Source of the DNA: JANOQP01 sp044227705
GTDB lineage: Bacteria; Bacteroidota; Bacteroidia; Chitinophagales; Saprospiraceae
Length of the DNA: 64,000 bases
NCBI GenBank assembly: GCA_044227705.1
Contig: JBGAWE010000002.1
Span: 1-64,000, forward strand
Direction of reading: 5' to 3'
Numbering within the stretch: the stretch's first letter is position 1; each line of letters begins with the position of its first letter. Below the pieces are notes generated by a model. That model saw only the letters and a program-made list of their open reading frames with translations, did no database searches and was not told the origin of the DNA. The position numbers were made by a program, and so were the translations under genes. Shown here piece after piece: positions 9,974 to 19,734 of this stretch.

Positions 9974-10171
9974 GGAAGCGGCGGTTGGTGAACAGGTGAA
10001 AAGGCGGTGCAAAATAGCTGGCGGGCCGGAGGGCAGTTGTTTTTGATGGGAAATTGTCGGCCAAGGGTTGTCAATCCACGAACCTCATCCAAACGGGCGA
10101 GGTTTCGACCGTCGCCGACGAGGGCCGGTTTTCGAGAAATTGCCCAATTTCACCCTCGAAAACGAGCCAAC

Positions 10172-10732
10172 ATGAGCAAGAAGACCATCGAGGTGCAGGG
10201 CCTACTCATCGCCATCGAGGAGATACGCGAGACAGACTACGTCTCGCTGACCGACATTGCCCGCAAGTCGGACAGCGAGTCGAAGCACCTCATCATCAGT
10301 TGGCTGAAGAACGCCTCCACCATCCTCTACCTCGAGGCGTGGGAGACGCTGCACAACCCCGGGTTTAAAGTTGACCAAATGGTAAACTTTAAAAACCAGC
10401 TCATCGAGAACCGCGCCGTCATCACCCCCCAGCGCTGGATAGCGGGGACGAACGCCATCGGCCTCGTGTCCAAATCGGGTCGGTACGGCGGGACGTGGGC
10501 GCACTCCGACATCGCGCTGAACTTCTGCTATTGGCTCAGCCCGCCCTTTCAGGTCTATTTCATCAAGGAGTTCCAGCGGCTCAAAAAGGACGAGTTCGCC
10601 CGCACCGACCTCGAGTTCCACATCGACCGCATCACCAACCTCGTCGACGAGACGCGCAACTGGCTCGACACCATCCCCGGCCAAAAGCCCGGCCGCGACC
10701 GGACGAAAAGGCTCGAGGGGAAGAAGGACTGA
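10172..10732 (+). CDS. KilA-N domain protein
   Basis: A 186-residue protein of the KilA-N family, a small DNA-binding domain found in phage anti-repressors and in scattered bacterial genes. Recognisable blocks are YVSLTDIARKS, IISWLKNASTILYLEAWE, ALNFCYWLSPPFQVYFIKEFQRLK and a C-terminal basic tail. The start at 10172 matches the start of the domain; an ATG farther upstream adds only non-homologous residues. It stands alone between the giant protein gene and glpK, with no phage genes nearby. Its coding sequence contains a striking palindrome at 10364-10393, and a decayed relative lies at 56.0-56.2 kb. Confidence 0.85.
   Translation: MSKKTIEVQGLLIAIEEIRETDYVSLTDIARKSDSESKHLIISWLKNASTILYLEAWETLHNPGFKVDQMVNFKNQLIENRAVITPQRWIAGTNAIGLVSKSGRYGGTWAHSDIALNFCYWLSPPFQVYFIKEFQRLKKDEFARTDLEFHIDRITNLVDETRNWLDTIPGQKPGRDRTKRLEGKKD
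10364..10393. repeat. Near-perfect 30-bp palindrome inside the KilA-N gene
   Basis: Nine-base arms TTTAAAGTT and AACTTTAAA flank a 12-base centre that is itself palindromic (ACCA-AA-TGGT); only one pair (G/A) mismatches. The sequence encodes FKVDQMVNFK with the AT-rich codon pair TTT-AAA on both sides, although the genome prefers TTC and AAG. The decayed KilA-N copy keeps the same palindrome with three compensating base changes. Confidence 0.85.
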
Positions 10733-10751
10733 CTTTCAACCACGTTGAAAG
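10733..10751. promoter_or_regulatory. Small palindrome between the KilA-N gene and glpK
   Basis: CTTTCAAC-CAC-GTTGAAAG begins directly after the KilA-N stop codon and ends 55 bp before the glpK start. It is a perfect 8-bp inverted repeat with a 3-base spacer and no T-run, so it looks more like a protein-binding site than a terminator. Function is inferred from position only. Confidence 0.4.
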
Positions 10752-10806
10752 CGAGGTGGTTTGAACAGGCGCATTTTTGAAAAACAACCCAAACCGGACG
10801 ACCATC

Positions 10807-12297
10807 ATGTCAAATTTCATCGCCGCCCTCGACCAGGGCACGACCAGCACCCGCTGCATCCTCTTCGACAAAAAAGGCCGCATCCACTCGGTCGGCCAGA
10901 AGGAGCACGCCCAGATTTACCCGCAGCCCGGCCATGTCGAGCACGACGCGGAGGAGATTTGGCGCAACACCCTCGAAGTCGTCCAGACCGCCCTCGACCG
11001 CGGGAAGGTGAAAGCCGCCGACGTCGCCGCGCTCGGCATCACCAACCAGCGGGAAACGACCGTCGTCTGGGACCGGAAGACCGGAAAGCCCGTCCACAAC
11101 GCCCTCGTCTGGCAGGACACGCGGACGGCGGCGCAGGTCGATTTTTTGGAAAAAGGCATTGGCAGTCAATGGTTTAGGGAGAAAACGGGCTTGCCGCTGG
11201 CGACCTATTTCTCCGGTCTGAAAATCCAGTGGCTGCTCGAGAACGTGGCCGGGCTGCGCGAAAAAGCCGAGCGTGGCGACGTCCTTTTCGGCAACATCGA
11301 CACCTTCCTCATCTGGCGGTTGACCGGCGGCTCGCTCCACATAACCGACGTGACGAACGCCTCCCGAACCCAACTGATGAACCTGAAAACCCTCGCATGG
11401 GACGAGGAGATTTTGAAAAAGCTCAACATCCCGGCGGCCATGTTGCCGCGCATCGAGCCTTCCTCGAAAGTCTATGGGAAAATCACCACGTCGGCGCTTT
11501 CCGGCATCCCGCTGGCCGGCGATTTGGGAGACCAACAAGCCGCGCTCGTCGGCCAGACCTGTTTCAACCCCGGCGAGGCGAAGAACACCTACGGCACCGG
11601 CTGTTTCATGCTGATGAACACGGGCGAGGAGGCTGTCCCGTCGCGTTCCGGCCTGCTCACGACGGTCGCCTATCAGTTTGAAAACCAACCAGTTAGGTAC
11701 GCCCTCGAAGGCTCGGTGGCCATCGCGGGCGCGCTCGTCCAGTGGCTGCGCGACAACCTCGGCATCATCGAAAAAAGCTCCGACATCGAGCCGCTGGCCC
11801 GCTCGGTCGAGGACAACGGGGGTGCGTATTTCGTCCCCGCCTTCTCCGGCCTCTACGCGCCACACTGGAACACCGGCGCGCGCGGCCTCGTCGCCGGGCT
11901 GACGCGCTACGTCACGCGGGGCCACATCGCCCGCGCCGCATTGGAGGCGACGGCCTTCCAGACCCGCGAGGTCCTCGACGCGATGACAAAGGACAGCGGC
12001 ATCCGCACGAAAAGCCTGCGCGTCGACGGCGGCATGGTGGCCAACGAGCTGCTCATGCAGTTCCAGGCCGACATTTTGAAAACGACCGTCATCCGCCCGA
12101 AGATGACCGAGACGACGGCCCTCGGCGCGGCCTACGCTGCTGGCATGGCCGTTGGCTTTTGGTCGAGCTTCGACGACCTCGTGCGGAACTGGGGCATCGA
12201 CAAAAGGTGGAAACCGGCGATGGAGGCGGGCGAGCGCAAGGTGCTTTTCACGAAGTGGAAGAAGGCAGTCAAGCGGGCACTGGATTGGGAGAGATAA
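10807..12297 (+). CDS. glpK: Glycerol kinase
   Basis: A 496-residue FGGY-family kinase that phosphorylates glycerol with ATP to sn-glycerol-3-phosphate in the cytoplasm. Seen motifs are the N-terminal phosphate-binding loop [32 protein letters not shown], the [11 protein letters not shown] stretch and the C-terminal FGGY signature region ([21 protein letters not shown]). Length matches the family (~500). The start at 10807 is chosen because homologues begin just before ALDQGTT; an upstream ATG at 10777 adds ten non-conserved residues. It works with the glycerol facilitator at 3.2-3.9 kb. It ends 9 bp from the convergent helicase gene. Confidence 0.95.
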   Translation: MSNFIAALDQGTTSTRCILFDKKGRIHSVGQKEHAQIYPQPGHVEHDAEEIWRNTLEVVQTALDRGKVKAADVAALGITNQRETTVVWDRKTGKPVHNALVWQDTRTAAQVDFLEKGIGSQWFREKTGLPLATYFSGLKIQWLLENVAGLREKAERGDVLFGNIDTFLIWRLTGGSLHITDVTNASRTQLMNLKTLAWDEEILKKLNIPAAMLPRIEPSSKVYGKITTSALSGIPLAGDLGDQQAALVGQTCFNPGEAKNTYGTGCFMLMNTGEEAVPSRSGLLTTVAYQFENQPVRYALEGSVAIAGALVQWLRDNLGIIEKSSDIEPLARSVEDNGGAYFVPAFSGLYAPHWNTGARGLVAGLTRYVTRGHIARAALEATAFQTREVLDAMTKDSGIRTKSLRVDGGMVANELLMQFQADILKTTVIRPKMTETTALGAAYAAGMAVGFWSSFDDLVRNWGIDKRWKPAMEAGERKVLFTKWKKAVKRALDWER

Positions 12298-12306
12298 ACC
12301 GCCGCC

Positions 12307-15300
12307 TCACCGCTCCCGCAACAGCCCCATCAAGTCCTCCGCCGACAATTTCACCCCGCCGTCCGCACCGCTCAAGAGCGCGTCCGCCAAGTCCCTTTTA
12401 TGGGTGTGCAGCTTGAGGATTTGCTCCTCGATGGTCCCCTCCGCCACGATTCTATAGACCGTCACCGGCTTCTCCTGCCCGATGCGGTGGGCGCGGTCGG
12501 TCGCTTGGTCCTCGACGGCGGGGTTCCACCACGGGTCCATGTGGATGACGTAGTCGGCGGCCGTCAGGTTGAGGCCCGTGCCGCCCGCCTTGAGGCTGAT
12601 GAGGAACAAATCGCCCTCGCCCGACTGGAATTTCTCGATGCGCTTTTGCCGCGCCCCGAGCGGCGTCTGCCCGTCGAGGTATTGGTAGGTGATGTTTTTC
12701 GCTTTTAAAAACTTCTCCAAAATCGCCAGATGGGAGGTGAACTGGCTGAAGACGAGCGCCCGGTGGCCGTTGTCCAAAAGCTCCTCGACGACCTCGCCGA
12801 ACAGCCGCAGCTTCGAGCTTTCCACGAAGCCCGCGTTCGCGTCGGCGAGGTTCGGGTGGCAGGCCGCCCGCCGCAGCCTCATGATTTCCGCGAGGATTTT
12901 GATGTGCTTCTCGCCCGCCGCCGAGCGGTCGCCCTCGAGGGCGGCGAGGGCGCGGCGGCGCAAGGCCTCGTAAAAGGCCCTTTCCTGCGCCGAAAGCTCG
13001 ACGTTGAGCGTGATTTCGGTCTTCTCGGGAAGCTCTTTGAGAACGTCGTCCTTGCGCCGCCGGAGGATGAAGGGCTGCACGAGCCGCCGCAGCTTGTCGC
13101 GCGTCTCGTCGTCGCGCAGCTTCTCGATGGCGAAGGCGAACCGCTCGTTGAAAGAGTCCAGCGAACCGAGCAGTCCCGGGTTGGCGAACTGCATGAGGTT
13201 CCAAAGCTCGCCCAGGTGGTTTTCGACCGGCGTGCCCGACATCAAAAGCCGGAACTCCGAGTCGAGCTGCATCACCGTCTCCGAGCGCTTCGTCGCCCGG
13301 TTCTTGATGGCCTGCGCCTCGTCGAGCACGACGGTCGACCATTTTATGTCCAAAAAACCGGCCGCCTCCCGCGCCAGCATGTCGTAGGTCACGATGATGA
13401 GGTCGCCGCCCTTTGCCTTTTTGAGAATCTCCTCGCGCCCGTCCTCCCCGAAAAGAAGCGGCCGCAGCGCGGGCGCGAACCGTTCGCACTCCGCCTTCCA
13501 GTTGCGGCAAACCGAGGCGGGCGCGGCGACGAGCGCGGGCCCTTTTTTCGCCCTGTCGGTCAGAAAAGCGAGGCACTGGACGGTCTTCCCGAGGCCCATG
13601 TCGTCGGCGAGGATGCAGCCCACGCCCCACTCGGCGCAGCGGTGCAGCCACTCGAAGCCCTCGACCTGATAGTGCCGAAGCTCGGCCCGGAAGTTCTTCG
13701 GCACCCTGAACTTTTGGGAAAAAGCCGCCTCCAGCCGCTGCCGGTTCTCGACAAACTTCTTGTCGAACTCCAGCTCGGCAATCTCGTCGAGAAAGGGCGA
13801 CAACGCGCCCGCCGCCAGCGGGTGGAAGCCGACCGAGCCGTCCTTTTGAGCAGAAAGCAGGCCCGAAACCTCTCGAAGCCGCTTTTGAAACTCCGTCGTC
13901 AAAGCGAGGAAGCGGCCGGGCGAAAGCTCGACGAAACCGCCCTTCTGCCTTTCCGAAATCTCCAAAAGCTCCTGCATCGAGAGGACGCGGTTCTCGTCCA
14001 CCCGAAGCTCGCCGACGGCCTCGAACCAGTTGCCGCGCTCCCGAATCGACATTCGGAAAGAGTCGAAACCGGCGACGCGCTCGATGCGGTACTTCTCGCC
14101 CTTCGGCCATTCCAGCCCGATCTCGCCGCGCTCGACGAGGGGCATCAGCTCCGACAAAAGCCGCAGGCACTCCTCGCCCTCGTCTATCTCCCAGATGCCG
14201 CCCGAGCGGCGGAGGCTGGCAAGGATTGGCACCGCCTTTCGGACGGCGTCGGCGTTCTTTTTCTCCAGTTTCAAATCGCGGAGCGTCCGAATCCGCTCGC
14301 CGTCGCGCAGGCCGACGATGGCCTCCTCGTCCTCGCCCGGCGGGAAATAGGGCGGCGTTGCCGCGAACGGTTTGACAAAAAACTCGACCTGAAACCCGTT
14401 GCCGACCGGCAAAAGGTGGACGCAGATTTTAGCGTCCGCCTCGACGAGCGGGATGCTCTCGTCTTCCGCCTCGAACGGCGAGCGCACCTCGACGAGGCCG
14501 CCCAATCCGCCGAGCGCGGCCTTCAGTTGCGCCTCCCCCTCGACGGGAACCGATAGGCCCTTCGCCCCGAACGAGCGGGAAATCCGCGCCTGCTGCTCCG
14601 TTATCTCATAAAACTTCCACCGCGTCGGCGTCTCTTTCACGATGGAGAAACCCTCCTGCTCGGCGGGCGGCGAGAAGCGCAGCGAGAAGCCGCCCGCCGC
14701 CGCCCGCGTGGCCAGCAGCACGGGCTTTTCCTCGACAAATTGAACCGCGACATCGGGGTTTTTCATCAAAAAAAGGAGCGGGTGGCCCGTCATCGCCCGC
14801 CAGAACTTGAGGTTGTCCGACAGGTCGCCGAAGCCGTATTGGCCGCCCGCCTGCGCGACGATGCGGCGGTCCTGGTCGGTCAGCCCGAGCACCTCGCCGC
14901 TGACGAGGCGGTTGTGGGCGATGGCGCGGCCGCTGGTCCACGCGCCTTTTTTGCCCAGCGTCTGCTCTTTGGCCTCAACGGTCTTTTTCTCAAAATTGAC
15001 CAGCCAGACGACGCGCGACTCGCCCGCCGCCGGGCCTTTGCGCATCCCCGCCGCCGCGCCGCCGAAGCCGAGGAGCATTTGCAGCGCGCCTTCCCACTCG
15101 GCCGTTCGCGGCAGCATGAGGGCGAGCGGCTGGAAGTTGTTCTTTGTGAAAACAGCATCGAAACCTGCCTCGACGGGGTGGCCGAGCGCGTCGAGCATCG
15201 CGTCGCACTCGGCGGCAAGGAGGTGGTAGCCCGCCTCCCCGATTTTCTGCCTGAAAAGGATGAGTTCGTTTATCGGAAAACCGTCCTCCGTGATGAAAAA

Positions 15301-16761
15301 CTTCACCAGCAACTGGAAAAAGCGGTGCAACCGCAGCGACGAGCCGAACATCTCGGCCCGTCGCCGCGCCTCCGTCCGGTCGTTTTGCAGGAAGGCAGAC
15401 AGCGCGATGAACTGGTTGAGAAAGGGCGTGAAAGACGGGCTCCAGAGCGGGTTGGCCGCGAGGCTCTCCACCTTTTTGAACGAGGCCGCGTCCCGTGATT
15501 TCAGCAAGGCGAGGATTTGGAACATCCCGGCAAGCGACGACAGGACGAGCTTCGAGTTGCCCGTCGCGCGGCGAAGCTCCTTTTGCGAGAGGTCGAAAAA
15601 GGAGACGGCCTCCGCGTTGCGCCCCTCGTGGAAGGCGTCGAATGCTTTGAACAGGATGCGGTTGTGGGCCGTCGCCACGAGGTCGCGGACGCGGCGGTAG
15701 CCCGTCAGGTCGCCCATGAAAAAGAACATTGTCGCCGCCGCGCAGACCGTCCCCTCGCGGGCCTGTTCGGGCCAGAGGGGCAGGTTCTCGAGCAGATGGC
15801 CGCGCCAGTCCTCGGGCGGGTCGAGGTGGTAGAGGATCTCGACGAGCCGCTGGTTGGCCAAAAAGGCACGGATGCGCGGCGGGAAATCGCCCAGCTTGTT
15901 CGGCAGTTTGGCGGGGCCGAGAAAGTGCCCGAGAAGCGTCTCGTGCGTCCACTTCGCCTCCGGGTCGCGCAGTTGCGGGATGGCGTCGAAGAGCGCGGCG
16001 AACTGCTCCGCGTCGTCGGTGAAACGGGCGATCCGCAGGTCGCGCCAGTAGCGGGCGGGCGGTGCCCAGCCCCAAGCGGTGCGCGTCAGTTGCCGCTGGA
16101 GGCGGTGGGCGAGGCGGGTGAAAAACTCTTTGTCGGTGTGGAAAAACTGCTCGGCAGCAGCGTCGGCGAAACCCGGCTCCACCTGCCAGCTCGTCGCGGT
16201 GAGGGCGCGGAGGCAGCCCGCCTCGGTGTACTTGTCGGCGAGGTGCTTGACGAACTGGGGCGTGGCGGTCGCCTCCCACGAGTCGCGCTTGGCGGTGTTG
16301 AACACCTCGACGATTTGCGGCTGGTTGATGGCCTCCCAGTTGAGCGAGAGGAGCATGAGGAATTTCTGCTCGTCGCGGGGGATGGTGGGCCAGTTCTTCA
16401 GCACTTCGGCGGGCGACTTGAAGCTCGTCGAGTCGGTGCCGTTCTTGCCGTTGGCGGCGATGGGCTGGGCAGCGGACGCCATCTCGTTCAATTGAAAAAA
16501 GAGGGCGGCGACGTGCTTGCAGGGGTTGTTCCACTCGTCGGGGCAGGCGCAGAACCAGTCGGTGACCTCCGTCTCGTCGCCCTCGGCGGTGAATACGCTG
16601 ACGGCGTAGGGCTTCGTGGTTCCCTGGACGGCGGCGGCCCACTCGGAGCCTTGCCGGTTGAGGTTGGAGACGCCGCCGCGCTCGAAAATCTCGCGGCCCC
16701 GGGCATAGACGGCCGGGGCGAGGGCTTTGCGGAACGCGGGGAGCTTGAACTTTCGGGCCAT
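12307..16761 (-). CDS. SWIM zinc-finger SNF2-family DEAD/DEAH helicase
   Basis: A 1484-residue ATPase of the bacterial Swi2/Snf2 (RapA/HepA-like) class. Near the N-terminus is a SWIM zinc-binding motif (CACPDEWNNPCKH), followed by a long middle region without a clear family match. The C-terminal ~450 residues hold the SNF2 motor: DDMGLGKTVQ (Walker A), VVLDEAQAIKN (Walker B), MSGTPVENHLGELWN, then helicase motif V/VI with SLKAGGTGLNL, DPWWNPAVEDQATDRAHRIGQ. It probably moves along double-stranded DNA to remodel nucleic acid-protein complexes. The start at 16761 is taken because upstream codons lack conservation and lie in the intergenic gap. It is convergent with glpK. Confidence 0.9.
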   Translation of the reverse strand: MARKFKLPAFRKALAPAVYARGREIFERGGVSNLNRQGSEWAAAVQGTTKPYAVSVFTAEGDETEVTDWFCACPDEWNNPCKHVAALFFQLNEMASAAQPIAANGKNGTDSTSFKSPAEVLKNWPTIPRDEQKFLMLLSLNWEAINQPQIVEVFNTAKRDSWEATATPQFVKHLADKYTEAGCLRALTATSWQVEPGFADAAAEQFFHTDKEFFTRLAHRLQRQLTRTAWGWAPPARYWRDLRIARFTDDAEQFAALFDAIPQLRDPEAKWTHETLLGHFLGPAKLPNKLGDFPPRIRAFLANQRLVEILYHLDPPEDWRGHLLENLPLWPEQAREGTVCAAATMFFFMGDLTGYRRVRDLVATAHNRILFKAFDAFHEGRNAEAVSFFDLSQKELRRATGNSKLVLSSLAGMFQILALLKSRDAASFKKVESLAANPLWSPSFTPFLNQFIALSAFLQNDRTEARRRAEMFGSSLRLHRFFQLLVKFFITEDGFPINELILFRQKIGEAGYHLLAAECDAMLDALGHPVEAGFDAVFTKNNFQPLALMLPRTAEWEGALQMLLGFGGAAAGMRKGPAAGESRVVWLVNFEKKTVEAKEQTLGKKGAWTSGRAIAHNRLVSGEVLGLTDQDRRIVAQAGGQYGFGDLSDNLKFWRAMTGHPLLFLMKNPDVAVQFVEEKPVLLATRAAAGGFSLRFSPPAEQEGFSIVKETPTRWKFYEITEQQARISRSFGAKGLSVPVEGEAQLKAALGGLGGLVEVRSPFEAEDESIPLVEADAKICVHLLPVGNGFQVEFFVKPFAATPPYFPPGEDEEAIVGLRDGERIRTLRDLKLEKKNADAVRKAVPILASLRRSGGIWEIDEGEECLRLLSELMPLVERGEIGLEWPKGEKYRIERVAGFDSFRMSIRERGNWFEAVGELRVDENRVLSMQELLEISERQKGGFVELSPGRFLALTTEFQKRLREVSGLLSAQKDGSVGFHPLAAGALSPFLDEIAELEFDKKFVENRQRLEAAFSQKFRVPKNFRAELRHYQVEGFEWLHRCAEWGVGCILADDMGLGKTVQCLAFLTDRAKKGPALVAAPASVCRNWKAECERFAPALRPLLFGEDGREEILKKAKGGDLIIVTYDMLAREAAGFLDIKWSTVVLDEAQAIKNRATKRSETVMQLDSEFRLLMSGTPVENHLGELWNLMQFANPGLLGSLDSFNERFAFAIEKLRDDETRDKLRRLVQPFILRRRKDDVLKELPEKTEITLNVELSAQERAFYEALRRRALAALEGDRSAAGEKHIKILAEIMRLRRAACHPNLADANAGFVESSKLRLFGEVVEELLDNGHRALVFSQFTSHLAILEKFLKAKNITYQYLDGQTPLGARQKRIEKFQSGEGDLFLISLKAGGTGLNLTAADYVIHMDPWWNPAVEDQATDRAHRIGQEKPVTVYRIVAEGTIEEQILKLHTHKRDLADALLSGADGGVKLSAEDLMGLLRER

Positions 16762-16899
16762 GCTGTCTGGGTGAGTTTTCTCAAAAATGGGCAAGGCGCG
16801 AAGGTATGCGAGGCATGAGGCGGGGGGGAAGGGTTTGGTTTTGAAAATGTTTTTTGGGATTCTCTTTTTCAGCAAAACCACCTGATCCGCGTCCGATAA

Positions 16900-19185
16900 T
16901 CAACAGGCCCTCACCCGCACCGCCACCGACTTCGAGGCCGGCGTCTTGCTCCCCCGAGCAATCTGCTCGAGCGGCACGAGCACGTTCGCCTCCGGGAAAT
17001 AGGTCGCCGCGCACCCCTCCGGGATGTCGTACTCGACGACGATGAACCGCCGCGCCACCCGCTCGCGCCCGCCGTGTTTTCCAAGAATGTCGATCACATC
17101 GCCCGCTTTCAGGCCCCGCCGCTCGATGTCGGCCCGGTTCATCAGCACGACGCGCCGCTCTTGGAGGATGCCCCGGTAGCGGTCGTTCAGCCCGTAGACA
17201 GTCGTGTTGAACTGGTCGTGCGTTCGGATGGTCATCATCAAAAGCTCGTCGTCGGCCAGCGCGGCGCGGGGGTCGATGGCTGTGTTTCGGGTGAAATGGG
17301 CCATGCCGTCGGCCGTCGTGAAGCGGCCTTCGCGCGGGCCGTTGGGCAGGTAGAAGCCGCCTGGCCGGCGGACTTTTTCATTGAAGTTTTCAAAACCAGC
17401 GATGGATTTTTCAATCAAGTCGCGGATTCGGTCGTAGTCGTCGACGAGGTTTTCCCAATCGAAAACCGTCCTCCGGCCTGTCTTTTCAAAGAATGCCGCC
17501 GCGATTCCCGCCGCGATGGCCGGTTCGGATTTTAGCACCGCGCTCGGCGGCTTCAAAACCCCGCGCGAGCTGCTGACCACGCCCATCGAGTTTTCTACCG
17601 AAACGAACTGCTCGCCGCCCTTTTGCAAGTCTCTGTCCGTCCGCCCGAGGCAGGGGAGGATGAGGGCGGTTTTGCCGGTTATCAAATGGCTGCGGTTGAG
17701 CTTCGTCGAGATGTGGACGGTCAGCTCCGTTTTCCGCAGCGCCTCGGCCGTCGCCTCGGTGTCGGGCGTGGCGGAGAGGAAGTTGCCGCCCATGGCGATG
17801 AAGACCTTGCACCGCCCGTCGCCCATCGCCTCGATGGCCTCGACGACCGAGAAGCCGTGCGCGCGCGGCGATTTCAGGCCCGTCGCCGCGTCGAGTTTTT
17901 GGAGGAAGGCCTCGCTCGGCGACTCGTAGATGCCCATCGTCCGGTCGCCCTGGACGTTTGAGTGGCCACGAACCGGGCAGAGGCCTCCGCCGGGGATGCC
18001 GACCGCGCCGCGCAGGAGGTGGAGGTTGACGATTTCGGTGATGTTGTCGACCGCGTTCTCGTGCTGCGTGAGGCCCATCGCCCAGCAGGTGATGATTTTT
18101 TTGGACGAGGAAATCCAGTCGGCCGCCAGCCGGATTTGCGCCTCCGGCACGCCCGACCACGCGACGAGTTTTTGGAAGTCGAGGGAGCGGATGTTTTGGG
18201 CGAAGCCATCGAAATCCATCGTTTTCGATAGAAAATCGTTGTCGATGGCCCTTTTTTCCAAAATCAAAAAGGCAATGGCCTGCAAAAGGGCCACGTCGCC
18301 GTTGGTTCGGACTTGCAAAAAGAGGTCTGCCAACTGCGTTCCTCCGGTCAAGATTTTCCACGGGCTTTTCGGGTCGACGAAGTTCATCAGCCCCGGCTCG
18401 GGCAAGGGGTTGACGGCGATGATGCGGCCGCCGTTCTGCTTGGTCTTTTCGAGTGCGGCGAGCATGCGCGGATGGTTCGTGCCCGGGTTTTGGCCTATGA
18501 CGACGACCAGCTCGGCCTCGTCGAAGTCTTCCAGTTTGACAGTCCCCTTCCCGATTCCGATGGTGCGCGACAGGGCATAGCCGCTCGACTCGTGGCACAT
18601 GTTGGAGCAGTCGGGCAGGTTGTTCGTCCCGAACTCACGGGCGAAGAGCTGCCAAAGGAAGGCGGCCTCGTTGCTCGTGCGGCCGCTCGTGTAGAAGGCG
18701 GCCTCGTCGGGCGAGGTGAGCTTGCCCAGTTCCTCGGCGATGATGGAAAAGGCGTCGTCCCACGAAACCGGTTCGTAAAACTCGGCGCCGGGGCGCAGGA
18801 GCATCGGCTCGGCCAGCCGCCCCTTCTTTCCAATCTCGAAATCGGAGAGGTCGGCGAGCGCGGAGACGCTGTGTTCTCGGAAGAAATCGGCCCCGATGGT
18901 GGCTTTTTGCGCCTCCTCGGCGATGGCCTTGACGCCGTTTTCGCAGTATTCGCCCATTGGGAAACGGTCGTCGTCGGGGTCGGGCCAGGCGCAGCCGGGG
19001 CAGTCGAAGCCGCCTTTTTGGTTGAGCGCGCGCATGGTGGCCACGCCGTCGGCGAGGTTCATGTACTTGCCAATCTGTCCGAACGAGGAGAGGATGGCGG
19101 GGACGCCGACGGCCTTTCGCGGGCGGCGGCGCAGGGCGAGGCCGGTGAACTCGGCGGGTGGCTCGGCGGCGGGCTGCTTTTTCAT
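16900..19185 (-). CDS. FdhF/YdeP-type molybdopterin oxidoreductase (formate dehydrogenase alpha-like)
   Basis: A 761-residue molybdopterin oxidoreductase of the YdeP group. The N-terminal segment has GFDCPGCAWPDP, then EHSVSALA, VSWDDAFSIIAEELG, YTSGRTSNEAAFLWQ and CSNMCHESSGYAL, where formate dehydrogenases carry Sec/Cys-dependent active-site residues. The C-terminal molydop-binding domain (TIRTHDQFNTTVYGLNDRYRG, and MNRADIERRGLKAGD) binds the guanylyl side of the cofactor. In E. coli the relative YdeP is linked to acid resistance, and its true substrate is unknown. FdhD, encoded 14 kb away, could sulfurate its cofactor. The start at 19185 precedes the conserved region by about 45 residues; another in-frame start lies 66 bases upstream. 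Confidence 0.88.
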   Translation of the reverse strand: MKKQPAAEPPAEFTGLALRRRPRKAVGVPAILSSFGQIGKYMNLADGVATMRALNQKGGFDCPGCAWPDPDDDRFPMGEYCENGVKAIAEEAQKATIGADFFREHSVSALADLSDFEIGKKGRLAEPMLLRPGAEFYEPVSWDDAFSIIAEELGKLTSPDEAAFYTSGRTSNEAAFLWQLFAREFGTNNLPDCSNMCHESSGYALSRTIGIGKGTVKLEDFDEAELVVVIGQNPGTNHPRMLAALEKTKQNGGRIIAVNPLPEPGLMNFVDPKSPWKILTGGTQLADLFLQVRTNGDVALLQAIAFLILEKRAIDNDFLSKTMDFDGFAQNIRSLDFQKLVAWSGVPEAQIRLAADWISSSKKIITCWAMGLTQHENAVDNITEIVNLHLLRGAVGIPGGGLCPVRGHSNVQGDRTMGIYESPSEAFLQKLDAATGLKSPRAHGFSVVEAIEAMGDGRCKVFIAMGGNFLSATPDTEATAEALRKTELTVHISTKLNRSHLITGKTALILPCLGRTDRDLQKGGEQFVSVENSMGVVSSSRGVLKPPSAVLKSEPAIAAGIAAAFFEKTGRRTVFDWENLVDDYDRIRDLIEKSIAGFENFNEKVRRPGGFYLPNGPREGRFTTADGMAHFTRNTAIDPRAALADDELLMMTIRTHDQFNTTVYGLNDRYRGILQERRVVLMNRADIERRGLKAGDVIDILGKHGGRERVARRFIVVEYDIPEGCAATYFPEANVLVPLEQIARGSKTPASKSVAVRVRAC

Positions 19186-19734
19186 AAAAATGGTTGAAAA
19201 CTCGGGCGAAGCTATCTCTTGCCGCTGGTTGCCGCCAGCCGGGCGGGGCATGAGCTTTGAAGACCTCCCAGTCAGCGAGTGAAATTCGGGGAAAATTTTA
19301 CCCTAAAAGCAAGAGCCACCAGACTGCAAGGTTGTGGGCAACGGCAGCGGTGGCTCATCGACTGGTGGCGACCCAAACGCTGGTGAGGGCGACATCGAGT
19401 CGTAGGACCATGCCACGGAATGCTCCCAATGAGCTTTTCAAACTGGCCCCGGCGGCCGAGCCTTTGGTTTGGCGGCTCGGCTGGACTAAGGCCGTTTGAC
19501 TACCTGAATTTGGTATGATTGTTGATTAAAATTCAGCCCCTACTATCGGCGATGGGGGCCGTTCCCCGTGCATTTTTTCGAAACCAAAAACCACTGTCGA
19601 CCCATTGTCCATTGGGAGCAGGTCGATGCCCGATTTTGTGAAGGAGATGGCTTGTTGCCAATAAAATTCTAGAATCGAGCCGACAACAAAACAAATACAA
19701 ATCGGGTAGGGAAATATAAAAACAATCGGCAATC
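19186..19734. promoter_or_regulatory. Gene-free leader between the oxidoreductase and the surface-protein block
   Basis: About 550 bases without a convincing coding region. The half next to the surface-protein gene is visibly richer in A and T than its surroundings, as expected for a promoter and 5' leader. Two stem-loops are seen: arms GAGCCACC (19313-19320) and GGTGGCTC (19349-19356) with an inner GTTG-TGGG-CAAC hairpin, and CCGAGCC/GGCTCGG at 19456-19480. No strong -33/-7 promoter pair could be fixed by eye. A short structured RNA or long leader is possible but unproven. Confidence 0.45.
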
